DNA from: Moritella sp. PE36
GTDB taxonomy: Bacteria; Pseudomonadota; Gammaproteobacteria; Enterobacterales; Moritellaceae
Reading direction: 5' to 3'
DNA length: 41,858 nt
NCBI RefSeq assembly: GCF_000170855.1
Contig: NZ_ABCQ01000039.1
Location: 1-41,858, forward strand
The notes under the pieces are model-generated. The model was not told the origin of the DNA, ran no database searches, and saw only the letters and a list, made by a program, of their open reading frames with translations. Position 1 is the first letter of the stretch. The number at the start of each line of letters is the position of its first letter. Of the stretch, positions 24,014-35,056 are shown in pieces. A program made the position numbers and the translations under genes.

Positions 24014-26635
24014 TTACAGTTTTTCAGTTAACCAAGGCGTCACTGATTCAAGCGCAGCAGCTAGTGCTTCAGGGTTTGAACCACCCGCTTGCGCCATATC
24101 TGGACGACCGCCACCTTTACCACCAACTTGAACGGCAAGGAAGCTGACTAGCTCACCCGCTTTCACTTTACCGATTAGGTCTTTAGTTACACCCGTGATC
24201 AGGTTAACTTTACCTTCGCCTGGAATACCAAGCACAATAATACCGCTTTGCAGTTTGTTCTTCAGTTCATCCATCGAGCTACGTAGCGACTTAGGATCAG
24301 CACCTTTTAGGTTAGCAACAAGTACTTTAACACCGTTAATCACTTGTACCTGGTCGATCAAGTTAGCATTCGCAGCACTGGCGACTTGTACGTTTAACTT
24401 CTCAACTTCTTTTTCTAGGCTACGGTTACGGTCGAGTACTTGACTCACTTTTGCCACAACTGTGTTTTGGTCCGCTTTCACTAAGCTTGCAGTTTCTTGC
24501 ATTTTAGCAACAAGATCGTGCACATAAGCCAGTGCAGAATCACCGGTTACCGCTTCAACACGACGTACACCGGCGGCAATACCGCTCTCAGATAAGATCT
24601 TGAAGAAACCAATGTCACCAGTACGTTTAACATGCGTACCACCACATAGTTCAATTGAGAAGTCACCCATGCGTACTACACGCACTTCATCATCGTATTT
24701 CTCACCGAATAACGCCATAGCACCCGCTTCACGCGCCGCATCAATGTCCATGACTTCCGTTACAACTTCATGGTTAGCACGAATTTGAGCGTTAACAAGG
24801 CGTTCAACTTCAATCAGTTGCGCAGGCGTTACCCCTTCAAAATGTGAGAAGTCAAAACGTAAACGTTCAGGTAATACTAATGAACCTTTCTGTTGTACAT
24901 TATCACCAACAACTTTACGTAATGCGGCGTGTGCTAAGTGAGTAACAGAGTGATTAAGGCCAATCGCTTTACGACGACTTACATCAACATCGGCGATAAC
25001 CTGGCTATTTACTTCGATCACACCTGAAACTGACCCGAAGTGAATCGTTGCATTACCCGCTTTCTTGGTATCTGTTACCGTAAAGACAGCATCACCAATT
25101 TTGATCACACCTTGGTCACCAGATTGGCCACCCGCTTCTGCGTAGAATGGTGTTTTGTTTAATACAATCGCACCTTCTTGACCGTCATTTAACAGCTCAA
25201 CTTCAGCGTTATCTTTAATTAATGCCACTATTTGTGCATCAGATGTCAGCGTTTGGTAACCCAAGAATTCAGTTTTTGCATCAATTTTTAGCATTTCGTT
25301 ATAATCAGTGCCAAAGTTAGAACCTTGACGCGCACGATTACGTTGCGCTTCCATTGCTGTTTTAAAGCCGTCTTCGTCAATGGTTAGCTCACGTTCACGG
25401 GCAATATCAGCAGTTAAATCTGATGGGAAGCCGTAGGTATCGTAAAGTTTGAATACCACATCACCCGGAACAACCTTACCGTCTAGTTGTGACAGTTCGT
25501 TGTCTAAAATGTTCAGACCACGCTCTAGTGTTTTACCAAACTGCTCTTCTTCGATAAGTAAGATTTTTTCAACAATTGCTTGTTGTTTTACCAGATCGTC
25601 AGAAATGTCGCCCATGAGTTCAACCATCTTCGCAACAAGTTTGTTGAAGAATGGACCTTTAGCGCCAAGCTTATTACCGTGACGTACTGCACGACGGATA
25701 ATACGACGTAGCACATAACCACGGCCTTCATTTGATGGCATCACACCGTCAGAGATCAGGAAGCTACATGCACGGATGTGATCGGCAATAACGCGTAATG
25801 ATTTGTGTTCTAAATCTGTGGTACCGATAAGTTCTGCAACATGCTTGATTAAGCTTTGGAAGATATCGATTTCGTAGTTTGAGTGTACATTTTGCATAAT
25901 TGCAGCAATACGCTCAAGACCCATACCTGTATCCACAGATGGTTTTGGTAATTCTTCCATGGTGCCGTCAGCTTGACGGTTAAACTGCATGAATACTAAG
26001 TTCCAGATCTCAATAAAACGGTCACCGTCTTCTTCTGGAGAGCCAGGAACGCCGCCCCAAATGTCTTCGCCGTGATCGTAGAAGATTTCAGAACATGGTC
26101 CACATGGACCGGTATCACCCATTGACCAGAAGTTATCTGACTCGAATTTCTTCTCCGGGGATTTATCACCAATACGAATAATTTTATCTTCTGGCACGCC
26201 TACTTTGTTCGCCCAGAATGAAAATGCTTCATTATCACTTTCATACACAGTAACAAGTAACTTTTCTTTTGGTATTTTCAGAACAACGGTTAAGAATTCC
26301 CATGCAAATAAGATCGCATCTTCTTTAAAGTAATCACCAAAGCTGAAGTTACCTAACATTTCAAAGAATGTATGGTGACGCGCAGTGTAACCTACGTTAT
26401 CTAAGTCATTGTGTTTACCACCAGCACGTACACAGCGTTGCGACGTTGTGGCACGTGTATATGAACGTTGTTCTGCACCGAGGAATACGTCTTTAAATTG
26501 GTTCATGCCCGCATTTGTAAATAACAAAGTTGGATCATTAGCAGGAACAAGTGAGCTACTTGTGCCTTTGTTGTGCCCTTTACTGGCAAAATAATCAAGA
26601 AACGCGTTGCGGATCTCAGCTGTAGACATAGTCAT
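24014..26635 (-). CDS. alaS: Alanyl-tRNA synthetase AlaS
   Basis: AlaS charges tRNA-Ala, recognising the G3:U70 pair. The product has 873 residues (E. coli 876). The class II catalytic core covers about 1-450, with [38 protein letters not shown] and [18 protein letters not shown]. The editing domain contains [14 protein letters not shown] and [13 protein letters not shown], which hold the zinc ligands. The C-Ala domain has the glycine-rich [15 protein letters not shown]. The first ATG (26635) fits AGGAC about 7 bases upstream; a second in-frame ATG is two codons later. It is followed by aspartokinase and csrA. Confidence 0.97.
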   Translation of the reverse strand: MTMSTAEIRNAFLDYFASKGHNKGTSSSLVPANDPTLLFTNAGMNQFKDVFLGAEQRSYTRATTSQRCVRAGGKHNDLDNVGYTARHHTFFEMLGNFSFGDYFKEDAILFAWEFLTVVLKIPKEKLLVTVYESDNEAFSFWANKVGVPEDKIIRIGDKSPEKKFESDNFWSMGDTGPCGPCSEIFYDHGEDIWGGVPGSPEEDGDRFIEIWNLVFMQFNRQADGTMEELPKPSVDTGMGLERIAAIMQNVHSNYEIDIFQSLIKHVAELIGTTDLEHKSLRVIADHIRACSFLISDGVMPSNEGRGYVLRRIIRRAVRHGNKLGAKGPFFNKLVAKMVELMGDISDDLVKQQAIVEKILLIEEEQFGKTLERGLNILDNELSQLDGKVVPGDVVFKLYDTYGFPSDLTADIARERELTIDEDGFKTAMEAQRNRARQGSNFGTDYNEMLKIDAKTEFLGYQTLTSDAQIVALIKDNAEVELLNDGQEGAIVLNKTPFYAEAGGQSGDQGVIKIGDAVFTVTDTKKAGNATIHFGSVSGVIEVNSQVIADVDVSRRKAIGLNHSVTHLAHAALRKVVGDNVQQKGSLVLPERLRFDFSHFEGVTPAQLIEVERLVNAQIRANHEVVTEVMDIDAAREAGAMALFGEKYDDEVRVVRMGDFSIELCGGTHVKRTGDIGFFKILSESGIAAGVRRVEAVTGDSALAYVHDLVAKMQETASLVKADQNTVVAKVSQVLDRNRSLEKEVEKLNVQVASAANANLIDQVQVINGVKVLVANLKGADPKSLRSSMDELKNKLQSGIIVLGIPGEGKVNLITGVTKDLIGKVKAGELVSFLAVQVGGKGGGRPDMAQAGGSNPEALAAALESVTPWLTEKL

Positions 26636-26711
26636 GTAATTGTCCTGGGTGCTTGAAATATGAGCGATTGTTTAGATTTAATAATATAAACGGATCTGTT
26701 AATGAAGTGAT

Positions 26712-26748
26712 TATACCCAAACCGCGTCAAAATGCTAACTCAGAGACG
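26712..26748. repeat. Remnant of an older MITE-like element (left end only)
   Basis: Positions 26712-26748 align without gaps to the left end of the element at 26797, with 8 mismatches in 37 bases by eye (for example TATACCCAA and CAGAGACG are shared). No matching right end is visible before the intact element begins, so this is a truncated, decayed relative. Confidence 0.65.
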
Positions 26749-26794
26749 CCCTTGAGGCTGTATTTTACCTGTGTTGTTAATCCAATCAGTAAAG

Positions 26795-27060
26795 ATATAC
26801 CCAAGTTACTTCAAGATGCTATATCAGAGACGAGCAGGGATATCAGAACAAGGCACAATATGTAGATAATGGTTATTCCATTTTCAAATATTGTAACGCT
26901 GTGCTGTTATTCCTGCTCGCCTCCCGTAGGGCAAACCGAATGAAGGAATCTTCGGCGTTATGAAGCCTTGATTTAGAATAGCTAAATCCTCGACTTCATG
27001 CCTTGAACATCCTCTCCTTTCGATTTGCTGATTGTGCATCTTGAAGTAACTTGGGTATAT
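26795..27060. mobile_element. MITE-like element with 25 bp perfect terminal inverted repeats
   Basis: 26795-26819 (ATATACCCAAGTTACTTC plus AAGATGC) is the exact reverse complement of 27036-27060. The 266 bp interior codes for nothing and is built from nested imperfect palindromes: GAGCAGG...CCTGCTC around 26833-26930, GATTTAG/CTAAATC near 26970, and GCAAACCGAA...TTCGATTTGC. The ends resemble, from memory, a repeat family common in marine Vibrio, Photobacterium and Moritella genomes. It lies between alaS and the glnB terminator. Confidence 0.8.
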
Positions 27061-27067
27061 ATCAGCC

Positions 27068-27103
27068 AAAAAAAAGCACCGAACATAAATGCGCGGTGCT
27101 TTT
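27068..27103 (-). terminator. Terminator of glnB
   Basis: AAAAGCACCG and CGGTGCTTTT form a 10 bp stem with a 12 nt loop; read leftward the tail is eight T. The MITE-like element ends only 7 bases beyond the T-run. Confidence 0.88.
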
Positions 27104-27146
27104 CAAAAATTATATCTATTTCAGCGAGCCATCTCACTGATAATAA

Positions 27147-27536
<390 letters not shown>

Positions 27537-27600
27537 TCAAATTGCCAATCAGACAAGCAATTAAATCGATGAAATTGTTAAACTTATGATTTAACGCTAA

Positions 27601-28035
27601 TCACCAGCAATCCGCTGTGACTGTATTTGCACTATTCAACGAGGTCGTCACACCAAAATGATCAATCGTGAAAGAGGTACAATCGGTATCATTAGCCTGC
27701 GTACTTGCAGCTTCGACAGTCGCGATTATCGTATAGTTGTTTTTAGTACTGCTCGCGCCAAGTGCAAAACTGTAATAGTCACTGTCATCATGCCAGCCAG
27801 ATCCAGATAAGGTATTCGTCGCGCCACTGGCTAATGACGTTGCATACTGGCCATGATCTAAATAAAACTGTTCTTGTAATAACTGCGCTTTATACAATGC
27901 CGTTTTCGCATCATTACGATTGTTACTCATAATATAAGCACTGTAAGAGGGATAACCAATACCCGCTAAGATGCCAACAATCGCCACCACGATCATCAGC
28001 TCGACCAGGGTAAAACCCGTGTGTTTATTTGCCAT
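27601..28035 (-). CDS. pilE: Type IV minor pilin PilE-like
   Basis: The product has 144 residues. The prepilin peptidase site is G7/F8 in HTGFTLVELMIVVAIVGILAGIGYPSY, with Glu at position 5 of the mature protein. The globular part ends in a Cys pair (TDCTSF and TADCW) that would form the usual C-terminal disulfide loop. In Pseudomonas, PilE joins PilVWX and PilY1 in the priming complex that starts pilus assembly. It is the last gene of the operon and overlaps pilY1 by one base. It could equally be called a PilA-like minor pilin; placement favours PilE. Confidence 0.85.
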   Translation of the reverse strand: MANKHTGFTLVELMIVVAIVGILAGIGYPSYSAYIMSNNRNDAKTALYKAQLLQEQFYLDHGQYATSLASGATNTLSGSGWHDDSDYYSFALGASSTKNNYTIIATVEAASTQANDTDCTSFTIDHFGVTTSLNSANTVTADCW

Positions 28036-31000
28036 TATAGGGCAGCCTCATTGAAGTAACGGTAGGTTGAACGTGGCGCTAATAGCATCTTTGTATCCAC
28101 AGTCCCTTTATTAATTGTGACTCCCTCAACAGTCTTACTTTCACCTTTACCCGCACCTAATAGACGTAATACAGACGCACCATTTATCGATGCAGCATGT
28201 ACCGCAAGATCTTTGGCGATAACGTTAGGGAGCTTTTGGTAAAATGTTCTTGTTCCAACATTTAAATCGAGTTGATAATAATGGCTATTACCCGATTGAT
28301 TAACCACACATTGGCCATTTTCAATTACATAATCAGTATCAAAAGGCGTGTAGGTATTAAAATGAACAATACCGTTAATAACAACGGCAGCGCCAAGTGA
28401 CTTCTCTCCACCTAGGTTCGAACCATCTACCGAATCAGCTTGCAGCAATTCATAATGCCACCCAGATAACGTCTCACCGTCTATAACATCTGTAATTTCA
28501 TCACTACTATTTGCGCTGCTATATTTAATCAAAGATAAGTTAGTTAATTTAATTGTCGAAGGCACTGGCGTTTCACCTGAGTTACTCCCCCATATTTCAG
28601 GGTAAATAAAACTATCTTTAATATTGAAGAAATAATTACGCGCAGTAAGGTTTGAGTTCGGGCTGGTAATATCACCGCTACCTAATAATAAACCATCGTA
28701 GGAGTAACCATTGATATCTCTTGCTCTGACAATTGATGGCGCACTAAAGAATCGACGATCACTCGCTGCTAAGCCTCCAAGGCTAGCCAATTTAAATAAT
28801 CGCCATTTAGCGGTATCCATAATGAACTCATTTTTATCTGCATCAAATATTTTAGGCATATCGATACGATAAATATTACCCGCTGTATCTGGTGCATAAA
28901 TACGATCGGCATAACTATCGCCATCACTGTCCATGACCGCTAAACGACTGGCGACACTATCACTAATACCGTCATTACGGCCAAACGATTTCAGTAAATC
29001 GCCAGTGTCTGCATCAATGATATACACGCCTCTCCCCACGGTATCAGCACAAGTAACATTGATATTATTCGCACCACAGGTATCTTTTTTTACATCATAA
29101 CCAGCACCAAAAATTAATACCGGTTTATCATTAGTATTAACGTTACCTCTAAATACCTTACTGACAACTGGTGTTGACCACGTTTGCCCTAATTCAGGAT
29201 ATGTTTTACTCGAGTTCTTGTTTTCCATTACCCAATTTAACTGTGGGATAGTCGTATTTGTTTTACTGCTATCAAGGTTAACATCCAAAGAGAAATATTT
29301 TTCACCGCCACGACGTAAACCGAAACTAATAATATGCTTAACATTACCAGCGCTATCGAGGTATGCCGCATCAACAGCACTGCCATCAATACCATAAATA
29401 CGATTTTCAGCTTTAGTGACCTGCAGATTTAATTTTAATGCATTAGCGAGGTTTTCTTTAGGAATGAACGCCCATTCTTCTTCGACGGTGCGCCCATTAT
29501 CTTTAAAGGCATGAAAAAATCCAGAATTAGTACCAATAAATATACGCGCTTTCGTTAATACGGTTTGCCCATCTGAGCCTTCAACGCCAAGAGTATCTGG
29601 ATATTCAACAATTAGTGGCTCTGCATGCATAGGATCGCCAAAGATATCATCACGATATTCCCCTGCTTCATTTTTGCCACTTAACCAACTAATCGCCGCA
29701 TCTAACGTAGCTTCAGATACGCCAAGCGCACTTGCCAAATCAGCATCACTGGTCACTGATAAGGCACTCTTTAAATTATCTTTAGACAAGGTAAGTAACG
29801 CAGTATTATCAGTATTAGTAATATAAATATTACGTGGAATCGCTGAGTCCAAATGAGTAAATGCTTCAGCAACACCACCTGTACTTACATCATTTAAGCC
29901 TTGTTCAGTGCTCCACCCTGAATATAAATCATCATTAAAGAAGCTGCTGACATCATTGGTTAAGGCTGGCAATATCGCCGAGTTTGTTGATCCTGCATCG
30001 CTAGCGGATTGTGTCCACGCACTTAAGGTTCCATCACCAGTGACCTTAAACTTACGCAAGTTACCTTGCCATTTACTGGTTTGATTCGGCTGGAACATAG
30101 AGTAATAAACGAATTCGTTACTCTTACTTGAGTTACTGCTATTAATGGAAGTACCAACAGCGGCGGCTATCCCTTGTTGTCTGGCGATAATATCTGCAAA
30201 TGCCATTTCTAATTTTTGACGTAATTCATTAGCATTCAATGCATTATAAAATTGTCCATCGCCATATTCAGCCGTTTTTTCTAACAAATTACGACGTCCG
30301 GCATCGAGATTACCAATACCTACGGTGTAAGTAACAATGCGTTCCTTCACATTCGTCGTCGTTTTATTCATATCATTATTTGCCAGCCAACCTGAGAGCA
30401 CAGGGAGTAAATTCTTATCACAGGTAGTATCCGCATTATTCACTTGTACCGCTCTATCTTTAATATCTTGAGCCGTCATCCCTGGTAACTGTTCAATTAA
30501 CTTATTTGCTTTACTATCATGATCATATGCATCAATACGGATTAGATCACCAAAAATACCGCCGCACTTAACAATGTCACTAAGTCTAGAACTGACATCA
30601 TGGTGCCCCGTGGTCACCATAATAATATAAGCCTCTGTTTGGCAGCTATTGACCCAATCCATAGGGCTAATATAAGTACCACTAGCCTCTGCACTTTGAT
30701 CGCGTTTTGGTTTTTCTCCAATTAATACATCATCCCCATACCAAACATCTTGACCATATAAATATCGATATCCTTCATACAAGCTTTCACATAAGGCTGA
30801 TTTGGACATGCTAGTAGTAAAAATATCTTGCATCTTACTTTTTAGCAGGCTTTTTTTATTTACATAATCATTCGTCGACGCATCATAATCATCCTGATCA
30901 TAAGAGCTAATCTTAGAAATTATTCGACCACCATTATTATTTAAAATATCAAGTTTAGTGATAGAGTTATTCGGATTGAAAATTTCCAGTCCGGTATTAA

Positions 31001-31976
31001 TCTCGGTAGTATCAAGCATCATATCCAGTACGACTTTTTTGGCTATCTGTAAATTCGATAATTGAATCGTCGTGCCACTACTCGGTTTTAATGCCGCCCA
31101 TTTTACTAAGTTATCCGAATACAAATACGCTTTATTATCGCTGTTACCATTAAATCGTCCTTGTGCCGTATCTTCATAAATGTTCCAATAGTACTCTGGT
31201 CCGTTCGATGGGAAACCTTCTCTTTTCGGGTTTTCGACATAACCATCAGCTGACCCATCATCAGATTCACCTTCAGCGTTAACCTCTTCCGCCTTAATCA
31301 CACCACTGTGCTCGTAACCAGGATTTCGCTTTTCATCCGTTGCTATATCTTGGTCACAATCAACAAATTTTCGACCAATACTCGTTTTACTGCCAATGGT
31401 ACGCCACTCATATGGGATCCCAACAACACCATCAAATAGTTTAATCTTGCCTGGTAACCATTGAGCGATATAATCTTGATAAGCACCGAGATCTCCCTGA
31501 AAGTCAGCGACAGCTGAATAGCAATTCATTTTAGAAAAATCGAGTTTATTACCACTTCCTCGAGCTGGAATAGTCGTAACAAAAGCGTTATATTTTTCTT
31601 GTTCAGTCCCTGTTAGTGCAGGTCCTCCCGCATAAGTATCAACCGCTTTTTCAGCAATATCACGTAATTCAGTATGATTGAGCGCTTTAGCACTAGCGCT
31701 GTTATTATAATAAAACTGTTCACCGCCATAGAACCAACGGTAAATTATATCTTCAGCATTTGTATCTGGCGTCGGCGGGTAAGCAATATGCGGATCATAG
31801 TATTTTGGATAAGGAAAATCAGCTTCCTCTTTCATATGTGCAGAAGTATCTAAAATAATAAGCACTTGGGGTTTGCCATTTAAGCTGACGGAATAAATTT
31901 CACCTTCATCAGCCCCTGCATACAAGGCCATCAGCCCTGTTAGAATGATACTGGCTTGTTTGAAAATCCTTTTCAT
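28035..31976 (-). CDS. pilY1: Type IV pilus tip adhesin / assembly factor PilY1
   Basis: The product has 1313 residues with a cleavable signal (about 1-22). The N-terminal half is von Willebrand A-like: QVLIILDTSAHM at 38-48, where the usual MIDAS DxSxS is altered to D43-T-S45-A-H47. The C-terminal half is the PilY1 beta-propeller, with GDPMHAEPLIVEYP, RIFIGTNSGFFHAFKD, EEWAFIPKENLANAL and GRGVYIIDADTGDLL. A calcium-type loop DSDGDSYAD (about 1016-1024) is followed by IYAPDTAGNIYRID. PilY1 caps the pilus, regulates extension/retraction and can act in adhesion and surface sensing. It is 9 bases downstream of pilX. Confidence 0.92.
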   Translation of the reverse strand: MKRIFKQASIILTGLMALYAGADEGEIYSVSLNGKPQVLIILDTSAHMKEEADFPYPKYYDPHIAYPPTPDTNAEDIIYRWFYGGEQFYYNNSASAKALNHTELRDIAEKAVDTYAGGPALTGTEQEKYNAFVTTIPARGSGNKLDFSKMNCYSAVADFQGDLGAYQDYIAQWLPGKIKLFDGVVGIPYEWRTIGSKTSIGRKFVDCDQDIATDEKRNPGYEHSGVIKAEEVNAEGESDDGSADGYVENPKREGFPSNGPEYYWNIYEDTAQGRFNGNSDNKAYLYSDNLVKWAALKPSSGTTIQLSNLQIAKKVVLDMMLDTTEINTGLEIFNPNNSITKLDILNNNGGRIISKISSYDQDDYDASTNDYVNKKSLLKSKMQDIFTTSMSKSALCESLYEGYRYLYGQDVWYGDDVLIGEKPKRDQSAEASGTYISPMDWVNSCQTEAYIIMVTTGHHDVSSRLSDIVKCGGIFGDLIRIDAYDHDSKANKLIEQLPGMTAQDIKDRAVQVNNADTTCDKNLLPVLSGWLANNDMNKTTTNVKERIVTYTVGIGNLDAGRRNLLEKTAEYGDGQFYNALNANELRQKLEMAFADIIARQQGIAAAVGTSINSSNSSKSNEFVYYSMFQPNQTSKWQGNLRKFKVTGDGTLSAWTQSASDAGSTNSAILPALTNDVSSFFNDDLYSGWSTEQGLNDVSTGGVAEAFTHLDSAIPRNIYITNTDNTALLTLSKDNLKSALSVTSDADLASALGVSEATLDAAISWLSGKNEAGEYRDDIFGDPMHAEPLIVEYPDTLGVEGSDGQTVLTKARIFIGTNSGFFHAFKDNGRTVEEEWAFIPKENLANALKLNLQVTKAENRIYGIDGSAVDAAYLDSAGNVKHIISFGLRRGGEKYFSLDVNLDSSKTNTTIPQLNWVMENKNSSKTYPELGQTWSTPVVSKVFRGNVNTNDKPVLIFGAGYDVKKDTCGANNINVTCADTVGRGVYIIDADTGDLLKSFGRNDGISDSVASRLAVMDSDGDSYADRIYAPDTAGNIYRIDMPKIFDADKNEFIMDTAKWRLFKLASLGGLAASDRRFFSAPSIVRARDINGYSYDGLLLGSGDITSPNSNLTARNYFFNIKDSFIYPEIWGSNSGETPVPSTIKLTNLSLIKYSSANSSDEITDVIDGETLSGWHYELLQADSVDGSNLGGEKSLGAAVVINGIVHFNTYTPFDTDYVIENGQCVVNQSGNSHYYQLDLNVGTRTFYQKLPNVIAKDLAVHAASINGASVLRLLGAGKGESKTVEGVTINKGTVDTKMLLAPRSTYRYFNEAAL

Positions 31977-31985
31977 TGCCTGTCC

Positions 31986-32426
31986 CTAATTATTTTTAGC
32001 CGCTAAAAATGGCTGCTCAATACCCGAAGTCATACTATTTCCCTGTACGCGTCGAGCATCATTTTGTTGATTAAAATCGATTCTGACATACCGACACTGA
32101 ATTAAATTAATACTCGACGCAGTCGTACTTCGCTTGCAATATCCTTCACCACGCAGGGTCATATTTGCATTTGTATTAAATGCGCTTGCAGAAAGGCTGA
32201 CGTCGTTATCACCATCCATACCCATGATGTCATCAATGAGCGTGGCATCGCTAACTATACTCTCTACACCACCTAATATTTCTTGCTCATTGGCTAATTT
32301 CTCTTGCGTCAAGCCAATCGCATTTTGTCCTAATCGTGTTTCGGTAATCACCGCGGCGGCCAAAGAGGTAACAACAACCAATATAATGATGACGATAAAT
32401 AAGGTAACGCCTTGTTGAGACTTCAT
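31986..32426 (-). CDS. pilX: Minor pilin PilX-like
   Basis: The product has 146 residues with a short leader MKSQQG and mature VTLFIVIIILVVVTSLAAAVITETRLGQNAIGLTQEKLANEQ. Lack of Glu5 is typical of PilX and its type II counterpart GspK. The rest is short, with one CKRSTT...IQCRYVRIDF segment that could form a disulfide. PilX is part of the minor-pilin/PilY1 priming complex. Its start overlaps the pilW stop by 4 bases. Confidence 0.8.
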   Translation of the reverse strand: MKSQQGVTLFIVIIILVVVTSLAAAVITETRLGQNAIGLTQEKLANEQEILGGVESIVSDATLIDDIMGMDGDNDVSLSASAFNTNANMTLRGEGYCKRSTTASSINLIQCRYVRIDFNQQNDARRVQGNSMTSGIEQPFLAAKNN

Positions 32427-33403
32427 TGTGCTGCCACCATCATGTTGTTGTTAATAAGCACCGTTGTTGATAATAAAAAACGACGATAATTATCATCATC
32501 AGGCGGGTTGAAAGGGCTAAATTTGTCGTTAAACGTTGCATTATTGTTTAATGTTAAATCTTTATTTTTAGCACGTGCGAGCACGTATATTCGAGCAGAC
32601 ACAATTTGATTAGTGCGCCACATCAAATCAGTAATTCTGCTGCTAACGAGGTAACTTTCTGGTCGGCCATCACTGTTAGCGTCGACACCAAAATCAATAC
32701 GAATTTGCTCAATATTATCCACGACCAAATCGTTAACAAAGTCACCATCAATGTAACTAAATCGGCTTAACCGCGTTCCTTCAGAGCCATGAGCTTGCAC
32801 AATGTAGGTATGATGTAAGTAGGGATAAATATCTGCATCGTCTATATTGGTGGCACCATTGGGCGTATCACCTTTAAATATCTGTGCTTGCAGTGGTGAA
32901 ACAGCGACATAATAACTTGCAGTATCAATGTCACCCTGCGCAGTAATCGTACCTTGCAGACGGGCAATAGATAACACATCACTATTTGTGGCTATGCTAT
33001 ATTCAGCATCAAGACAATTAGCGACAGACAATACAAGATTTGGTCCAGCACTTGAATTACGGATCCAATTTGCAGTTTTAGGTTTGTGACGGTTGGCAGA
33101 TGTGGTTGAACCTATAGCAGGGATTAAACTACAACTGCCTGCTGGCGCAGTTAACACTGGAAGGGTTATATCATCTAACGACACCCCCGAAAACTCAGCC
33201 CAACTGCCAATACTACGGACATCATCCACTAATATCTGCAACGCTAGCAGTGCCTGCTGCTGTAAACTCGATACAGTTGAAGAGCGGTTAGCCGATACCT
33301 TCGTATCCACAAACATAGTTGTGATAGACACCATAAGCACTAAACCAATTACCATCGAAATCATCAGTTCAACTAAGTTAAAACCCGCTTGCTTCACTGT
33401 CAT
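32423..33403 (-). CDS. pilW: Minor pilin PilW-like
   Basis: The product has 326 residues. The prepilin site is G7/F8 in KQAGFNLVELMISMVIGLVLMVSITTMFVD, with Glu5. The large globular domain is usual for PilW (GspJ-like). GGAGG stands 5 bases before the ATG, within the end of pilV (4-base overlap). It helps initiate pili and hold PilY1 at the tip. Confidence 0.88.
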   Translation of the reverse strand: MTVKQAGFNLVELMISMVIGLVLMVSITTMFVDTKVSANRSSTVSSLQQQALLALQILVDDVRSIGSWAEFSGVSLDDITLPVLTAPAGSCSLIPAIGSTTSANRHKPKTANWIRNSSAGPNLVLSVANCLDAEYSIATNSDVLSIARLQGTITAQGDIDTASYYVAVSPLQAQIFKGDTPNGATNIDDADIYPYLHHTYIVQAHGSEGTRLSRFSYIDGDFVNDLVVDNIEQIRIDFGVDANSDGRPESYLVSSRITDLMWRTNQIVSARIYVLARAKNKDLTLNNNATFNDKFSPFNPPDDDNYRRFLLSTTVLINNNMMVAAQ

Positions 33404-33867
33404 ATCGCCTCCGAGATCAAACTGGTTAATACCACTTGTCGGCGATTATCGACTGCCTGACCGCAGGCTGCGCCATTAGCAGCTCCTGATGAGCTTGCTG
33501 CATTTTTAATCTGCCAACTCACCGCGAAGGTGACTGTTCCTGAGCCTAAGCCTAAGCCTAAGCCTGTAATATTACGGCATAATGCCATATTATTGAGTGA
33601 AACAGAGCTTGCTGCATTCGTGAGAATGTCGGTGATGACGGTGTTTTGGGCCGCGATGGAATTGGCAGTAAGCCAACGGGTATCCGCGCGTAATTCTTCC
33701 AACGCTGTGCGCGCAAGAAAAGAGGCTTGAATTTGCTTGTCTGTATCTGCTAATGATTTCTTCGCAATCCCTTGCAATGCCACTATGCCCAACAGGCCAA
33801 CGGCAAGGATGAATGATGTGATCATCACTTCAATGAGACTGAATCCAGATTCCGTTCTAGATTGCAT
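33400..33867 (-). CDS. pilV: Minor pilin PilV-like
   Basis: The product has 155 residues. The prepilin site is G8/F9 in TESGFSLIEVMITSFILAVGLLGIVALQG, followed by the PilV pattern SLADTDKQIQASFLARTALEELRAD. It is the first gene of pilV-pilW-pilX-pilY1-pilE. The usual fimT/fimU (GspH-like) gene is not found between it and ispH; the 230-base gap has only a weak ORF. The ribosome binding site is weak. Confidence 0.88.
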   Translation of the reverse strand: MQSRTESGFSLIEVMITSFILAVGLLGIVALQGIAKKSLADTDKQIQASFLARTALEELRADTRWLTANSIAAQNTVITDILTNAASSVSLNNMALCRNITGLGLGLGSGTVTFAVSWQIKNAASSSGAANGAACGQAVDNRRQVVLTSLISEAI

Positions 33868-34099
33868 ACTTAACTCACTTTAATAATTTGTACGCCACCA
33901 TGTTACACAAATGTTTAATTTATGTAAACACAATGCACTGTCATTCTGTGAGACATAACGTTGAATTAGATAGATGGTTCAATGGACTAGAGCCAAGGAA
34001 GAATAGCCCGTGTGAGTATGAGGTATTAAGAGGGAAAAAGAGAATGGATAAACAAAGCTCATTCAGTCGATAACTAAACGAGCTGCTTCGTCATGATGA

Positions 34100-35044
34100 T
34101 TAATTTACTTGCTTGATACGTAATTCAGCAGGCACTTCAAATATCGTGTTTTCGGCACGACCTTCAACTTCAGTCACCAACTTGCCACCACAACTTTTCA
34201 ATTTTTCAACGACTTGATCGATTAAGATCTTAGGTGCAGATGCACCCGCAGTAACACCGACTTTAAGCTTACCTTCCAATAATACCGGATCAATATCACC
34301 AGCATTATCAATCAGGTAAGACGGTACACCAAGGTTTTCAGACTTTTCACGTAAACGGTTCGAGTTCGATGAATTTTTCGAACCAACCACAAACATAATA
34401 TCCACCATGCCAGCTAATTTAGACACCGCATCCTGACGATTCTGTGTTGCGTAACAAATATCATCTTTACGTGGACCCTTGATCTCAGGGAAACGTTCAC
34501 GCAGTGCGTCAATAATACCTGAGCAATCATCTACCGATAACGTAGTCTGTGAGCTGTAAGTTAGATTGTTCACATCTTTAACGCTTAATTCTGCAACATC
34601 AGCGATAGACTCAACCAGATACATACCACCGTCAGCATTGTCATACTGACCCATAGTGCCTTCGACTTCGGGGTGCCCTTTATGACCGATCAATACACAT
34701 TCAATACCACGGCGACTGGCACGTGTTACTTCCATGTGTACTTTTGTCACTAGCGGACAAGTTGCATCAAATACCTTTAAGTCACGACGTTTAGCTTCAG
34801 CTTGCACTGCTTTTGATACCCCGTGCGCACTAAAAATAACCACACGACCATCTGGCACTTCATCAAGCTCTTCGACAAAAACAGCACCGTTCTCTTTTAG
34901 GCCATCAACCACATAACGATTATGTACAACTTCATGGCGTACATAAACAGGGGTTTCAAATAACTCAAGTGCACGTTCAACAATGCTAATAGCACGGTCA
35001 ACACCAGCACAGAACCCTCGAGGATTAGCGAGTAAAATTTCCAT
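34100..35044 (-). CDS. ispH: 4-hydroxy-3-methylbut-2-enyl diphosphate reductase IspH
   Basis: IspH makes IPP and DMAPP in the last step of the MEP isoprenoid pathway using a [4Fe-4S] cluster. The product has 314 residues from the ATG at 35044, which is 6 bases after AAGG; earlier in-frame codons (TTG, ATG) are too close to that site. [10 protein letters not shown] (Cys12), [12 protein letters not shown], and [11 protein letters not shown] supply the three cluster cysteines; [12 protein letters not shown] and [12 protein letters not shown] are further signatures. It is the last gene of the lspA-fkpB-ispH unit. Undecaprenyl synthesis links it indirectly to uppP and murJ. Confidence 0.97.
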   Translation of the reverse strand: MEILLANPRGFCAGVDRAISIVERALELFETPVYVRHEVVHNRYVVDGLKENGAVFVEELDEVPDGRVVIFSAHGVSKAVQAEAKRRDLKVFDATCPLVTKVHMEVTRASRRGIECVLIGHKGHPEVEGTMGQYDNADGGMYLVESIADVAELSVKDVNNLTYSSQTTLSVDDCSGIIDALRERFPEIKGPRKDDICYATQNRQDAVSKLAGMVDIMFVVGSKNSSNSNRLREKSENLGVPSYLIDNAGDIDPVLLEGKLKVGVTAGASAPKILIDQVVEKLKSCGGKLVTEVEGRAENTIFEVPAELRIKQVN

Positions 35045-35056
35045 CATCAACCTTAT

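Noticed and set aside
33888-34073. Rightward 61-codon ORF between pilV and ispH
   Set aside because: No convincing ribosome binding site or family similarity; it may be a chance ORF or the scar of a lost gene.
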